This document shows, in pieces, positions 43,787-52,107 of a DNA stretch of 64,000 nucleotides. The position numbers were made by a program, and so were the translations under genes. Each line of letters begins with the position of its first letter. Position 1 is the stretch's first letter. Location of the stretch: contig NZ_LMUF01000028.1 of NCBI RefSeq assembly GCF_009766085.1, positions 1 to 64,000 on the forward strand, written 5' to 3'. The DNA is from Burkholderia sp. S171. GTDB taxonomy: Bacteria; Pseudomonadota; Gammaproteobacteria; Burkholderiales; Burkholderiaceae. The notes under the pieces were generated by a model. It made no database searches. It was not told the DNA's origin and saw only the letters and a list, made by a program, of their open reading frames with translations.

Positions 43787-44647
43787 ATGAAACGCGTACC
43801 GCTAACGGTCGTGCCGGATCGCACATTGGAATGCACACCAGACCACATGCCCTCCGCGATCCATGCCGTCCTCACCGACGTCACGCGCATCTACGCCGGT
43901 CAGAAAGGCAAGCCGCCGTTTCATGCGCTCGGGCCTGTCAGCCTGACCCTGCAGGCGGGCGAGTTTTTCTCGGTGGTCGGCCCGTCCGGGTGCGGCAAGT
44001 CCACGCTGCTCGATGTCATCGCGGGTCTCAATGCCGCGAGTTCCGGGACTGTCACGTTTGAGGGCGTGCCGGTGCGTGACAAAGTGCCGGAAGGCGTTGC
44101 CATCGTCTTCCAGGAGGACGCGACGTTTCCCTGGCTCGACGTCTACGATAACGCCGCGTTCGGAGCACGCCGCGCCGGCGTGGCCGAGAACGAGATCCGC
44201 GAGCGTGTGGAGCATGCGCTCGCGTTCATGGGTCTCAAGGCGTTCACGCATTCGTATCCGGTGCAGCTCTCAGGCGGCATGCGCCAGCGCGTGTGCATTG
44301 CCCGCGCGATGGTCGTTCGCCCGCGCCTCATGCTGCTTGACGAACCCTTCGGCGCGCTCGATCAACAAACGCGCCTGCTGATGGGCGAGGAGATACTCAA
44401 CCTCTGGCGCGAGACCGGCGCGACAGTGATGCTGATTACCCATTCCATCGATGAAGCCGTCATGCTCTCCGACCGTATCGGCGTGATGTCGTCCTGTCCG
44501 GGACGCTTCATCGAAACCATCCATACCGGCTGGTCGCGGCAGCGCGACAGCAACACCGCGCTCGACCCGCGCTTCGGCGAACTGACGGCAACGGTCTGGC
44601 GCCTGCTGCGAGGCGAGGCGCTCAAGGCGCTCGGGAACCAATCATGA
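43787..44647 (+). CDS. ABC transporter ATP-binding protein (SsuB/TauB-like)
   Basis: A 286-residue ATPase with Walker A GPSGCGKST, Q-loop FQEDATFPW, signature LSGGMRQR, Walker B LMLLDEPFGALD and the switch His in LITHS. The FPW element after the Q-loop is typical of nitrate/sulfonate/taurine importers. The N-terminal extension (about 30 residues) is variable. A GTG at 43775 overlapping the previous stop is an alternative start; the ATG at 43787 has GAGG upstream. Confidence 0.92.
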   Translation: MKRVPLTVVPDRTLECTPDHMPSAIHAVLTDVTRIYAGQKGKPPFHALGPVSLTLQAGEFFSVVGPSGCGKSTLLDVIAGLNAASSGTVTFEGVPVRDKVPEGVAIVFQEDATFPWLDVYDNAAFGARRAGVAENEIRERVEHALAFMGLKAFTHSYPVQLSGGMRQRVCIARAMVVRPRLMLLDEPFGALDQQTRLLMGEEILNLWRETGATVMLITHSIDEAVMLSDRIGVMSSCPGRFIETIHTGWSRQRDSNTALDPRFGELTATVWRLLRGEALKALGNQS

Positions 44648-45402
44648 AGCTCGCGGCGCGGTGGCGTCTGGCGCTTGTCGTGGCGTTTGTCGCCGCGCTG
44701 GAAGTCGCGAGCCGGTGCGCGTGGATCGATCCCGTCTCGTTCATTCCTCCCTCGAAAATGGCGCAAGGCGCGTGGGCGCTGCTGGCATCGGGCGACTACA
44801 CGAACGACATCCTGCAGACGCTGGCCAATGCGTCGCTCGCGGTAGTGCTTGCGGTTGCGGGTGGCTTCTTTTTCGGGGTGTGCCTCTTCAAGCTGCCGCG
44901 CCTGCGCCGCGTGGTCGACCCGCTCCTGCTCTCGTACTACGCAGTGCCCATCTTCGTGGTGTATCCGGTGCTGATCGTCATCTTTGGCCTAAACCGCTGG
45001 CCGTTGATTGCGATCGGCTTCCTGTTCGGTGTCGTCGCGATGGCGACCAACACGCTCAACGGACTCGAACGCGTTCCGCCCGTGCTGTTGCGCTCGGCTC
45101 GCGCCATGCGCATGAGCACGATCGATGAAATCCGGCTGATCACGCTGCCCGCGAGCGTGCCGTTCGTGTTCACGGGCGTCAAGCTGACGGTGGTGTATGC
45201 GTTCATCGCGGTGATCGCGGGCGAGTTCGTGCTGGCCGGCTCGGGCTTCGGGTTCCGGATCGCGTATGCATATAACAACTTTGATAACCCGACGATGTAC
45301 GGCCTCATGCTGCTGTTACTCGTATTCGTCGGGACGTTGAACATGCTGCTGCACATGGCCGAGGAACGTCTTTACAGCCGCACCCAGAGGACGTCCGCAT
45401 GA
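44644..45402 (+). CDS. ABC transporter permease 1
   Basis: A 252-residue inner-membrane permease of the TauC/SsuC type with about six helices. The ATPase-contacting EAA-like loop is seen in RSARAMRMSTIDEIRLITLPASVPFVFTGVK (in parts). The start overlaps the ATPase stop (ATGA) and the stop overlaps the second permease start (ATGA), so all are co-translated. The second permease suggests a heterodimeric channel, less usual for this family, which mostly uses homodimers. Confidence 0.88.
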   Translation: MKLAARWRLALVVAFVAALEVASRCAWIDPVSFIPPSKMAQGAWALLASGDYTNDILQTLANASLAVVLAVAGGFFFGVCLFKLPRLRRVVDPLLLSYYAVPIFVVYPVLIVIFGLNRWPLIAIGFLFGVVAMATNTLNGLERVPPVLLRSARAMRMSTIDEIRLITLPASVPFVFTGVKLTVVYAFIAVIAGEFVLAGSGFGFRIAYAYNNFDNPTMYGLMLLLLVFVGTLNMLLHMAEERLYSRTQRTSA

Positions 45403-46178
45403 GCACCTTGCTAACAACATCACCGCTCAAGCCGACGCATCAGCACCGCAAGTGGAGCGATGGCGTATTGCTCGTCGTTGCGCTCCTTGCGCTTTGGCAG
45501 GTGTCAAGCTTGCTGCTCGGCGCTGACGTGCTGCCCGGTCCGTGGCTCACGCTCATCAAGCTGAAGTCGATCATGAGCGACGACGATTTCCCGGAGAACC
45601 TGCGCGTGACCTCGGTCGCGTTCGCACTGGCCTTCGCGATATCGTGCATCGGCGGCGTATGTCTCGGCCTGGTGCTCGGCGCGCGGCGCTTGATGGGCGA
45701 CATTGTCGAGCCGATCCTGATGGCGTTCTACGCCATTCCGAAGATCACGCTCTACCCCGTCGTACTCCTGATGTTTGGTCTTGGGCTTTATGCAAAGGTC
45801 ACGTTCGGCGTGATCCACGGCATCATCCCGATCACCATTTTCACCATGAACGCCGTACGCAACATGCGTCCCGTGTTTGCGCGTACGGCGCGTGCGTGCC
45901 GGTTGCCGCCGGTCTCGTATGCGCGTTACGTATTGCTGCCGGCTGCCGTGCCTGAGGTGCTGGCGGGCTTGCGCATCGGCTTTTCGCTGACCTTGCTCGG
46001 CACGCTGATCGGCGAGATGTTCGCGTCGCAAAGCGGGATTGGACACATGCTGATGATCGCCATGGGCCGCAACGATTCGCAGACCATCATCGCGCTCGCG
46101 AGTCTTCTTTTCATCTTCGCGACCGTGGTGAATCTCGCGTTGCTGAAGTGGCATCAACGTCTGATCAAGGCCCCCTAA
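45399..46178 (+). CDS. ABC transporter permease 2
   Basis: A 259-residue permease, same family as permease 1. The EAA-like loop is ACRLPPVSYARYVLLPAAVPEVLAGLR (in parts), followed by GFSLTLLGTLIGEMFASQSGIG, which is typical of TauC/SsuC proteins. It probably pairs with permease 1. It is the last transport gene; the glutaredoxin-like fusion follows after 27 bases. Confidence 0.88.
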   Translation: MSTLLTTSPLKPTHQHRKWSDGVLLVVALLALWQVSSLLLGADVLPGPWLTLIKLKSIMSDDDFPENLRVTSVAFALAFAISCIGGVCLGLVLGARRLMGDIVEPILMAFYAIPKITLYPVVLLMFGLGLYAKVTFGVIHGIIPITIFTMNAVRNMRPVFARTARACRLPPVSYARYVLLPAAVPEVLAGLRIGFSLTLLGTLIGEMFASQSGIGHMLMIAMGRNDSQTIIALASLLFIFATVVNLALLKWHQRLIKAP

Positions 46179-46205
46179 CCAACACGCTCATCCTGGAGAA
46201 CGACA

Positions 46206-46976
46206 ATGACCGAGACACTGACGGCCGCACGCATCAAGGTATTTTGGCAACCGGGATGTTCGTCGTGCCTGCGCACGAAAGAGTTTCTGACGGAACAGGG
46301 CATAGAGTTTGAATCGCTGGACGTTCATAACGATCCCGCCGCACGCGCTCAACTGATAGAACTCGGCGCGCGAAGCGTGCCGGTGGTATCGATCGGCACG
46401 CGTTATACGTTCTGCCAGTCGATCAACGACGTCATCAAGTTCCTCGATCTGAAAACCCGCGTGATGGACCCGCTTCCGCCTGCGCAACTCGTGGCGAAGC
46501 TCGACTTGCTGATGAACGCGAATGCGCGCTACGTGCGTCAGTTCACGCCCGAGCAACTCAAGACGCCTTTTCGCAACCGCAACCGGACGCCGGCGGGACT
46601 GGGGTTTCACATGTTCCGCGTCGCCGAGATGGGCATGCAGGCAGCGCAGGGCATTCCGTTGCGCTTCGAATCATTCGATGAACTTCCGCCCGATGACTGG
46701 AGCGGCGAGGACATCGCAAGGTGGGGCGAGGACGTGCATGCGCGTTTTTTGGCATGGTGGGAAACGCAGGAGGATCCGAGTATCGGTTTCACGGTGCAAA
46801 CCTATTATGGCGTCCGGCCGTTTCACGAAGTGCTCGAACGTACTGCGTGGCATGCGGCCCAGCATACGCGGCAGGTCATGCTGATGCTGGAAAGCAATGG
46901 TATCGAGCCGGATGGGCCGTTGACCGCAGCCGATCTTGAAGGCCTGCCTGTGCCGCACGAGGTGTGGGACCGGTGA
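46206..46976 (+). CDS. glutaredoxin-DinB-like fusion protein
   Basis: A 256-residue protein with two domains. Residues 9-85 form a glutaredoxin fold with the redox motif PGCSSC (Cys 18 and Cys 21), the cis-Pro in RSVPVV and a further FCQ segment. Residues 95-235 look like a DinB/YfiT-type four-helix bundle, with candidate metal-binding His in GFHMFRV and in the HEVLERTAWHAAQHTRQV helix. DinB-like proteins include bacillithiol- or mycothiol-dependent transferases, so fusion to a thiol-redox domain suggests a thiol-dependent isomerase, transferase or dehalogenase. It is the last gene of the ABC importer operon, with GGAGA upstream. Function not known. Confidence 0.75.
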   Translation: MTETLTAARIKVFWQPGCSSCLRTKEFLTEQGIEFESLDVHNDPAARAQLIELGARSVPVVSIGTRYTFCQSINDVIKFLDLKTRVMDPLPPAQLVAKLDLLMNANARYVRQFTPEQLKTPFRNRNRTPAGLGFHMFRVAEMGMQAAQGIPLRFESFDELPPDDWSGEDIARWGEDVHARFLAWWETQEDPSIGFTVQTYYGVRPFHEVLERTAWHAAQHTRQVMLMLESNGIEPDGPLTAADLEGLPVPHEVWDR

Positions 46977-47004
46977 ACGGCTTTGTCATCGTTGTCGCAT
47001 TAGG

Positions 47005-47090
47005 CATTGGTCGCGGTTTGCCCGGTGTAAGTTGAGCCTTCGCGACATCAAAAAGTTACTGTTCGAGCGCGGAGTTGTGACGAGCTACGC
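47005..47090 (+). pseudogene. remnant of an IS6-family-like transposase
   Basis: About 28 codons (HWSRFARCKLSLRDIKKLLF and ERGVVTSYA) resemble the N-terminal helix region of IS6/IS26-type DDE transposases, where RxKLSYRDIEELLAERGxxVSYET is conserved. The match ends abruptly and no catalytic DDE part or terminal inverted repeat follows. It lies in the 312-base gap after the glutaredoxin fusion gene. The short length keeps confidence moderate. Confidence 0.5.
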
Positions 47091-47124
47091 CCTGAAGGAA
47101 GTCCCATCGGGAAGGGCGAGCAAT

Positions 47125-47280
47125 TTATAAAAAGTGCTGCACGCCGAGGGCAATCACACTTTGATGATTGGTTTTCGCATCAGCTGGCGAAAGGCCGTAG
47201 ATCTGGGCTGCGCGCGACCGGCGCTCAAAACCGTTTTCGGCGCCGAGCCCAAAGAGCAATCGCTGCCACCACGCAGCCTC
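47125..47280 (-). pseudogene. C-terminal remnant of a Burkholderia-type porin
   Basis: About 50 codons ending in a stop at 47125. The AAQIYGLSPADAKTNHQSVI and ALGVQHFL segments match the last two beta-strands of Gram-negative porins, which end in GxxHxF. The rest of the gene (normally about 350 codons) is missing; upstream lies the intact FAH-family gene. Together with the transposase remnant it marks a recombination scar. Confidence 0.6.
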
Positions 47281-47288
47281 GACAGCGC

Positions 47289-48173
47289 CTACGCGCCCTC
47301 TTCGTCGACGACCTCGTTTATCACCCTACCGATCCTCTCCACTTCGACCTCGACCGTATCGCCGGCCTTGACGAACAGCGGCGGCTTGCGCGCCGCACCG
47401 ACGCCTGCAGGCGTTCCGCTCACAATCACGTCCCCTGGTTTGAGAACGAACGCTTCGCTTAAGTACGCGATGATTTGGCCGACGTCGAAGATCATGTTCG
47501 CCGTGTTCGACTGCTGGACGATTTCATCGTTGACGCGGGTCGTGATCGCGAGTCCTTTTCCAAGTGGAGGCAATGCGTCGGCGGTCACGAAGTAAGGTCC
47601 AACCGAACCGCTCGAATCGAAATTCTTCCCCATTGTCCATTGCGGTCCGCGTTTGAGTTGATAGTCACGAATCGACCCTTCGTTCGAAACCGAATAGCCG
47701 GCGATATACGCGTTGGCATCACTGGCATCGATATACCGTCCGCCGCGTGACAGCACCGCCACCATCTCGCCTTCGTAGTCGAACGCATCGGACAATCTCG
47801 GCTTCACGATCGGTACGCCATGTCCGACGAAACTCTCGAGGGTTCGCAGGAACACCACCGGATAGGCGGGTTTTTCCATTTTGCTTTCGTCGGCGTGGTC
47901 GGCGTAGTTCAGGCCGATGCAGAAGATCCGGGCGTTCGGCGAGATGGGCGGCAGCAGCGTTTGTGTGGTGAGGTCGACGGGCTTTGCAGACGTTGTTTCG
48001 ATTGCGCGGCGAATGGTGCCGCGTTGTGCGTCGTCGAGTGTCGCAACGTCGGTTGGCGTCACGGCAAAAGGGAGTTCGAGATCGGTGATGTCGAACCACG
48101 TGTCGGTCGACTGCTGGTCGGCGGCGGCCGCAATGCCTGTCGTAGCGGCCTTTTTGTAGAAAGCGAAACGCAT
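47289..48173 (-). CDS. fumarylacetoacetate hydrolase (FAH) family protein
   Basis: A 294-residue hydrolase. FCIGLNYADHADES, the metal-binding FDYEGEMVAVLS (Glu ligands), YSVSNEGSIRDYQLKR and the GDVIVSGTPAGVG motif show the C-terminal FAH fold. Such enzymes act on acylpyruvates or ring-cleavage products, or isomerise and decarboxylate hydroxymuconates. It sits downstream of the FAD hydroxylase on the same strand, 74 bases apart, and probably acts late in that aromatic pathway. The start at 48173 fits homology; the frame is open further upstream. Confidence 0.88.
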   Translation of the reverse strand: MRFAFYKKAATTGIAAAADQQSTDTWFDITDLELPFAVTPTDVATLDDAQRGTIRRAIETTSAKPVDLTTQTLLPPISPNARIFCIGLNYADHADESKMEKPAYPVVFLRTLESFVGHGVPIVKPRLSDAFDYEGEMVAVLSRGGRYIDASDANAYIAGYSVSNEGSIRDYQLKRGPQWTMGKNFDSSGSVGPYFVTADALPPLGKGLAITTRVNDEIVQQSNTANMIFDVGQIIAYLSEAFVLKPGDVIVSGTPAGVGAARKPPLFVKAGDTVEVEVERIGRVINEVVDEEGA

Positions 48174-48247
48174 GATGAGTCTCCTGGAAGCTATAGAACA
48201 TCGGCGGCCCGATCGAACGAGCGCCGAATGAGGGGTTCGAGCGATGG

Positions 48248-49879
48248 CTAGTGAGACGCGCCTGTCACGATGCCGAGCACGCCATCGAGATCCTCCGGCA
48301 TCGCATCGCCGCGCCACGCGACATGCTGGTCCGGCCGTATCAATGTAAAGCGCGCGCCGTACAGCTCACGCAACGCGGGATCGTCGATGCTGACCGACGT
48401 GAGTGGAATACCTCGCTTGGCGGCACAAGCAAGCATCGGCGCGGCTGCCGCCGCGGGGCCCGCCGTAACCAGTAGCGTGAAGCCGTCGCCGAAGCGGTCA
48501 TACAGCGCTTCGCCGCGTGCGGTCGAGTCGCCGCCTGATAGCCAGACGTGCGGCGCCCGACCGCCCGGGCACGCGGACGGCGCGTAGTCGCGATAGTGTG
48601 TTGGAGGTGGCGCGCTGCCGTCGCCGACGACCACCGGCGAGCCGTCATAGCGATAGCCGAGCACGACGCCGAGCGTGTCGAATTCACGGGTCTTCGATTC
48701 AACAATCCGCTCCGACGCACTCCGCCGTGCTGCTTCCCCCGCAGCGTTGTCGGCTTCAAGGTTGTCGATGGCAAGCGACTCGGACGAATGCGTGTGATTG
48801 ATCACGGCTTCGTCAATGGTGCGCAGATGCACGGGGCGACGTTCCTCGCCGTAGCTGTCGAGCAGCGCGTCGCCCCCCCAGCCTTGCAGCACGGCAGCAA
48901 GCTTCCAGCCGATATCGACCGCATCGCCGACGCCGAGATTCATGCCGTAGCCGCCGTACGGTGGATGCAAATGGCACGCATCGCCCGCGAGAAACACGCG
49001 GCCTTCGCGATACCGCTCCGCGACGAGCCGGTAAGCGGTCCAGTCGCTGATCGACAGCACTTCCGGATCGAGGTCGAGTGCAGTAGCGCGGCGCAGCGCG
49101 TCCACCACATCGTCGTCTTCGGTGCGCGGCGTGAAGCCGAAATACCAGCGGCCGCCGTCGTCCATCGGGCCCATCACCGACGGCGTATCGGCGTTGACGA
49201 TCCAGTACGCGACCGCATCGCCGAGTTCATGCCGCCGCTGCAATTCAGGAGAACGGAAGATCAGCATCCGGTGTTTGGACAACGCGCCGTCGCCGGTCAT
49301 GCGGATGCCGAGCGCGGCCCGGGTCGCGCTGCCCGCGCCGTCGGCGCCGATCACATAGCGGCTTTCAATCTGTTCCGTGCCGTTCGCTGTTTCGAGCGTC
49401 AGCGTGACGCGCTCGTAAGTTTGTGTAAGCGCTTTAACCGTGGTGTTGAAGCGCAGCGTCGCGGCCGGCAATTCGCGCGCGTGCTCGACCAGCGTCTCCT
49501 CCAGCTTGTATTGCGGAATCCATTGCGCGTGTTCGGCGTACAGCGGATGCCGTCCCGGCCGGCAGAAGAATGCGTTTTCGAAACGCGCGAGCGGCTTGCC
49601 GGCGAGCCGCGTCGCGAATACGACATTGGACGGGTAGTCGATCCCGAACGGCGCACGCTCCCGCAAACGATCGACAATCCCCCAGCGACGCAAATGTTCG
49701 CACGTGCGCACGTTGCAGGTTTTGGCGCGTGGCGCGTGACCTACCCGGTCGTTGCGTTCGACCAGCAGGCAACGGATGCCGCGCCGCGCGAGTTCGATGG
49801 TGGCCGCGAGACCGACCGGACCGGCGCCGATGATCACGACGTCCCATACCGGTTGTCCCTGTGGCTCTGGAATGCTCAT
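48248..49879 (-). CDS. FAD-dependent aromatic hydroxylase (PheA/TfdB/MhpA-like)
   Basis: A 543-residue class A flavoprotein monooxygenase. Rossmann motif IIGAGPVGLAATIELARRG near residues 16-34, the DG motif YVIGADGAGSATR, and the GD motif GDACHLHPPYGGYGMNLGVGD (in part) are present. A C-terminal thioredoxin-like domain is present, as in phenol hydroxylase and 3-(3-hydroxyphenyl)propionate hydroxylase. It likely hydroxylates a phenolic substrate with NAD(P)H and O2 before extradiol cleavage by the VOC enzyme at 53468-54403. It is divergent from the LysR gene at 49973. Confidence 0.9.
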   Translation of the reverse strand: MSIPEPQGQPVWDVVIIGAGPVGLAATIELARRGIRCLLVERNDRVGHAPRAKTCNVRTCEHLRRWGIVDRLRERAPFGIDYPSNVVFATRLAGKPLARFENAFFCRPGRHPLYAEHAQWIPQYKLEETLVEHARELPAATLRFNTTVKALTQTYERVTLTLETANGTEQIESRYVIGADGAGSATRAALGIRMTGDGALSKHRMLIFRSPELQRRHELGDAVAYWIVNADTPSVMGPMDDGGRWYFGFTPRTEDDDVVDALRRATALDLDPEVLSISDWTAYRLVAERYREGRVFLAGDACHLHPPYGGYGMNLGVGDAVDIGWKLAAVLQGWGGDALLDSYGEERRPVHLRTIDEAVINHTHSSESLAIDNLEADNAAGEAARRSASERIVESKTREFDTLGVVLGYRYDGSPVVVGDGSAPPPTHYRDYAPSACPGGRAPHVWLSGGDSTARGEALYDRFGDGFTLLVTAGPAAAAAPMLACAAKRGIPLTSVSIDDPALRELYGARFTLIRPDQHVAWRGDAMPEDLDGVLGIVTGASH

Positions 49880-49893
49880 GTGTCTCCTCGCTC

Positions 49894-49915
49894 CCGTGTA
49901 TGTCCTGATTGACGC
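49894..49915 (+). promoter_or_regulatory. candidate LysR site A upstream of the hydroxylase gene
   Basis: CCGTGTATG followed after 4 bases by GATTGACGC. The same two words, with the same order and strand but a 10-base gap, occur before the porin gene at 50944-50971. The site is directly upstream of the hydroxylase start codon. Confidence 0.45.
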
Positions 49916-49962
49916 TCACCATGCTAGTTGCCGATAGTAGGCGCCGTATAGATCATTCCATT

Positions 49963-49970
49963 CATACACG
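49963..49970 (-). promoter_or_regulatory. candidate LysR site B at the lysR start
   Basis: The minus strand reads CGTGTATG, an inverted copy of the first word of site A. It ends 2 bases before the lysR start codon, where a ribosome binding site would be, so bound regulator could limit its own expression. An 8-base match alone can arise by chance. Confidence 0.35.
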
Positions 49971-49972
49971 CT

Positions 49973-50899
49973 ATGACAAACATGCATACGAGCGCGGCGA
50001 ACACTCGCGTCGGCCAGCTCGACTTCCTGCTGGTAATAGAAGCGGTGCTGCAGCACCGCACCATCACACGCGCGGCGCAGGCGCTTGAAGTCAGCCAGTC
50101 GGCGCTGAGCCATACGCTGACACGCCTGCGCACGCGGCTCGGCGATCCACTATTTGTGCGCGTCGGCGGCGAGATGCAACCGACGCCGCTCGTCACGCGT
50201 CTCGCCGACCCGATCGGCCGCTCGCTGCGGATCATTCGCGACGAAGTGCTGAGCACGTCCGAATTCGATCCGGCAACGACGCGGCGCGTGTTCAACCTGT
50301 GCGTAGGAGAAGTTGGCGCATTCATCGTGATACCGCCGGTGCTGCGGTTATTGCGCGAGCGGGCGCCGCATGCGCATGTGTCGACGCTCGACACGCGGCG
50401 TCAGGACATTGGCACAGCGCTTGAAGAAGGCCGGCTCGACGTCGCGATCGGGTATTACCCGGAGCTGAAGACGAGCGTGTATCAGCAGTTGCTGTTCAAC
50501 CGCACGTTCGTTGGCATCGTGCGCGAGGACAATCCGCGCGTCGGCCAGCGCATCACGCTCAAGCAGCTGAAGACCATTCCGATCGTGCGCGCGCCGAGCA
50601 CGATTGCGATCAACCGCTGGCTCGACAACCATTTGCGCGGCCAGCTGGAAACCAGCATCGCGATGGAAACGCCGTATGTGATGGCGCTCGCGCCGATCAT
50701 CGCCGAGACGGACTGGATGGGGATTGTCACTGAAGAGCTGATTCCGGCGTTCAGAATGCTTGCGCCGCTGCGCGCGGTGTCGTTGCCATCCGATCTGCCG
50801 AAGATCGCCGTACGCCAGCACTGGCATCGCCGCTTCAAGGAAGATCCGGCGAACCGCTTCATCCGTCAGGTCATTTACGACGCCGTGCATGAAGCATGA
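49973..50899 (+). CDS. LysR-type regulator of the aromatic unit
   Basis: A 308-residue LTTR. The N-terminal winged helix includes HRTITRAAQALEVSQSALSHTLTRLRTRLGDPLFVR (in parts), and the effector domain has VFNLCVGEVGAFIVIPPVL and LDVAIGYYPELKT. It resembles the NahR/NodD/DntR branch that responds to aromatic compounds. Divergent from the hydroxylase gene with a 93-base gap and followed by the porin gene. No strong ribosome binding site is seen; an ATG at 49982 is an alternative start. Confidence 0.9.
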   Translation: MTNMHTSAANTRVGQLDFLLVIEAVLQHRTITRAAQALEVSQSALSHTLTRLRTRLGDPLFVRVGGEMQPTPLVTRLADPIGRSLRIIRDEVLSTSEFDPATTRRVFNLCVGEVGAFIVIPPVLRLLRERAPHAHVSTLDTRRQDIGTALEEGRLDVAIGYYPELKTSVYQQLLFNRTFVGIVREDNPRVGQRITLKQLKTIPIVRAPSTIAINRWLDNHLRGQLETSIAMETPYVMALAPIIAETDWMGIVTEELIPAFRMLAPLRAVSLPSDLPKIAVRQHWHRRFKEDPANRFIRQVIYDAVHEA

Positions 50900-50943
50900 G
50901 CGCGGTCAGCGCGGCGCGCGGCCTAGTATGCAGAATGCTCATT

Positions 50944-50975
50944 CCGTGTATGACCTATGCTCGATTGACGCATAG
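50944..50975 (+). promoter_or_regulatory. candidate LysR site C upstream of the porin gene
   Basis: CCGTGTATG, a 10-base gap, then GATTGACGC, which repeats the words of site A. Within it the dyad CTATGC-N9-GCATAG (50955-50960 and 50970-50975) is a perfect 6-bp inverted repeat. It lies about 75 bases upstream of the porin start, a usual distance for LysR activation. Confidence 0.5.
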
Positions 50976-51046
50976 TCAGCCCGCTCGTAGTCTTCAGAAA
51001 AAGCCGGCCGCTACAGGCACGGCAATAAAACACGGAGACAACGAAA

Positions 51047-52090
51047 ATGAAGAGAGCGCTCGCGCTATCGATCCTTGCACTCGGAGCACTGGCTACAGTC
51101 GAAGCCCACGCTCAAAGCAGCGTCACACTGTATGGCGTTATCGATGTCGGCGTCCAATATCTGACGAATGCGAACAAGGCGGGGCAGAGCCAGTGGTCGT
51201 TGGCGTCCGGCTCATATCTGCCATCGCGCTTCGGCATGACAGGCCGCGAAGACCTGGGCGGTGGTTACGCCGCGATCTTCACGCTGGAAAACGGCTTCAA
51301 TGCCAACGATGGCTCGGTTGCCACCACGACCTCTTTCTTCAACCGGTTTGCGTTCGTCGGCATCGATACGCCGGCCGGCAAAATCACGCTCGGGCGCCAG
51401 GGCAGCGTGCAATACGACAAGACGGTGTTCTACGATCCGCTCTATTACGCGACGTATTCGCAACTGTCGCTGAACGCCGCGCCGATCACGACATTCAAGG
51501 TCAACAACATGGTCAAGTATCAATCGGCAAGCTTCGCCGGTTTCGATATCGACGCGGCCTACGGTTTCGGACAACAGGTGGCGGGCTCGACCACTGCGGG
51601 CCGCTACACGGGTCTCGCGCTCGAATACCTGAACGGCGCGCTGTCGGCCCGCGTGCTGTACGAAGAGCTGCGTGGCAGTATCGCGGCTGCGGTCAATCAG
51701 TCATCGCTTGCAGACCGGCGCATCAGCGCGGCCGCCGTCTACAAAGGCTCGACGTTCACGTTCTTCGGCGATTACACGCACGTGATGGGCGATCTGCATC
51801 TGAGTCCGGACGGCAGCATTTATACCGTCGCCGCCGCGATCCAGCCAACACCTTTCCTGCGCTTCGTCGGTGAAGCCGGCATGTACCACCGCAGTTTTCT
51901 ATCGGGTACGCCGAAGCTGTTCAACTTGATGGCGCAGTATTTCTTATCGAAGAGCACGACGCTGTATGCGATCGGCGGCTACATGATCAATTCGGGCGGC
52001 AACAACTATGCCGTTGCCTATCCGGCCGCGACCTCGCTCGCGGGACAAACGCAGCTCGGCGTCACGCTCGGCATCGACCACCGCTTCTGA
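51047..52090 (+). CDS. outer-membrane porin, Burkholderia type
   Basis: A 347-residue, 16-stranded general porin of the OmpC/Omp32 type. Signal peptide LALSILALGALATVEAHAQ, the mature start SSVTLYGVIDVGVQYLT is characteristic, FGMTGREDLGGGYAAIFTLENGF (in part) is the conserved second block, and the C-terminus is LGIDHRF with terminal Phe for BAM-dependent insertion. Probably admits the aromatic substrate; it is the first gene of a porin-MFS-dioxygenase-hydrolase series. Confidence 0.92.
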   Translation: MKRALALSILALGALATVEAHAQSSVTLYGVIDVGVQYLTNANKAGQSQWSLASGSYLPSRFGMTGREDLGGGYAAIFTLENGFNANDGSVATTTSFFNRFAFVGIDTPAGKITLGRQGSVQYDKTVFYDPLYYATYSQLSLNAAPITTFKVNNMVKYQSASFAGFDIDAAYGFGQQVAGSTTAGRYTGLALEYLNGALSARVLYEELRGSIAAAVNQSSLADRRISAAAVYKGSTFTFFGDYTHVMGDLHLSPDGSIYTVAAAIQPTPFLRFVGEAGMYHRSFLSGTPKLFNLMAQYFLSKSTTLYAIGGYMINSGGNNYAVAYPAATSLAGQTQLGVTLGIDHRF

Positions 52091-52107
52091 TCCAGGACAG
52101 TTCACGC

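Noticed and set aside
48548..49912. 454-codon plus-strand open frame
   Set aside because: Antisense to the FAD hydroxylase; Arg-rich shadow composition.
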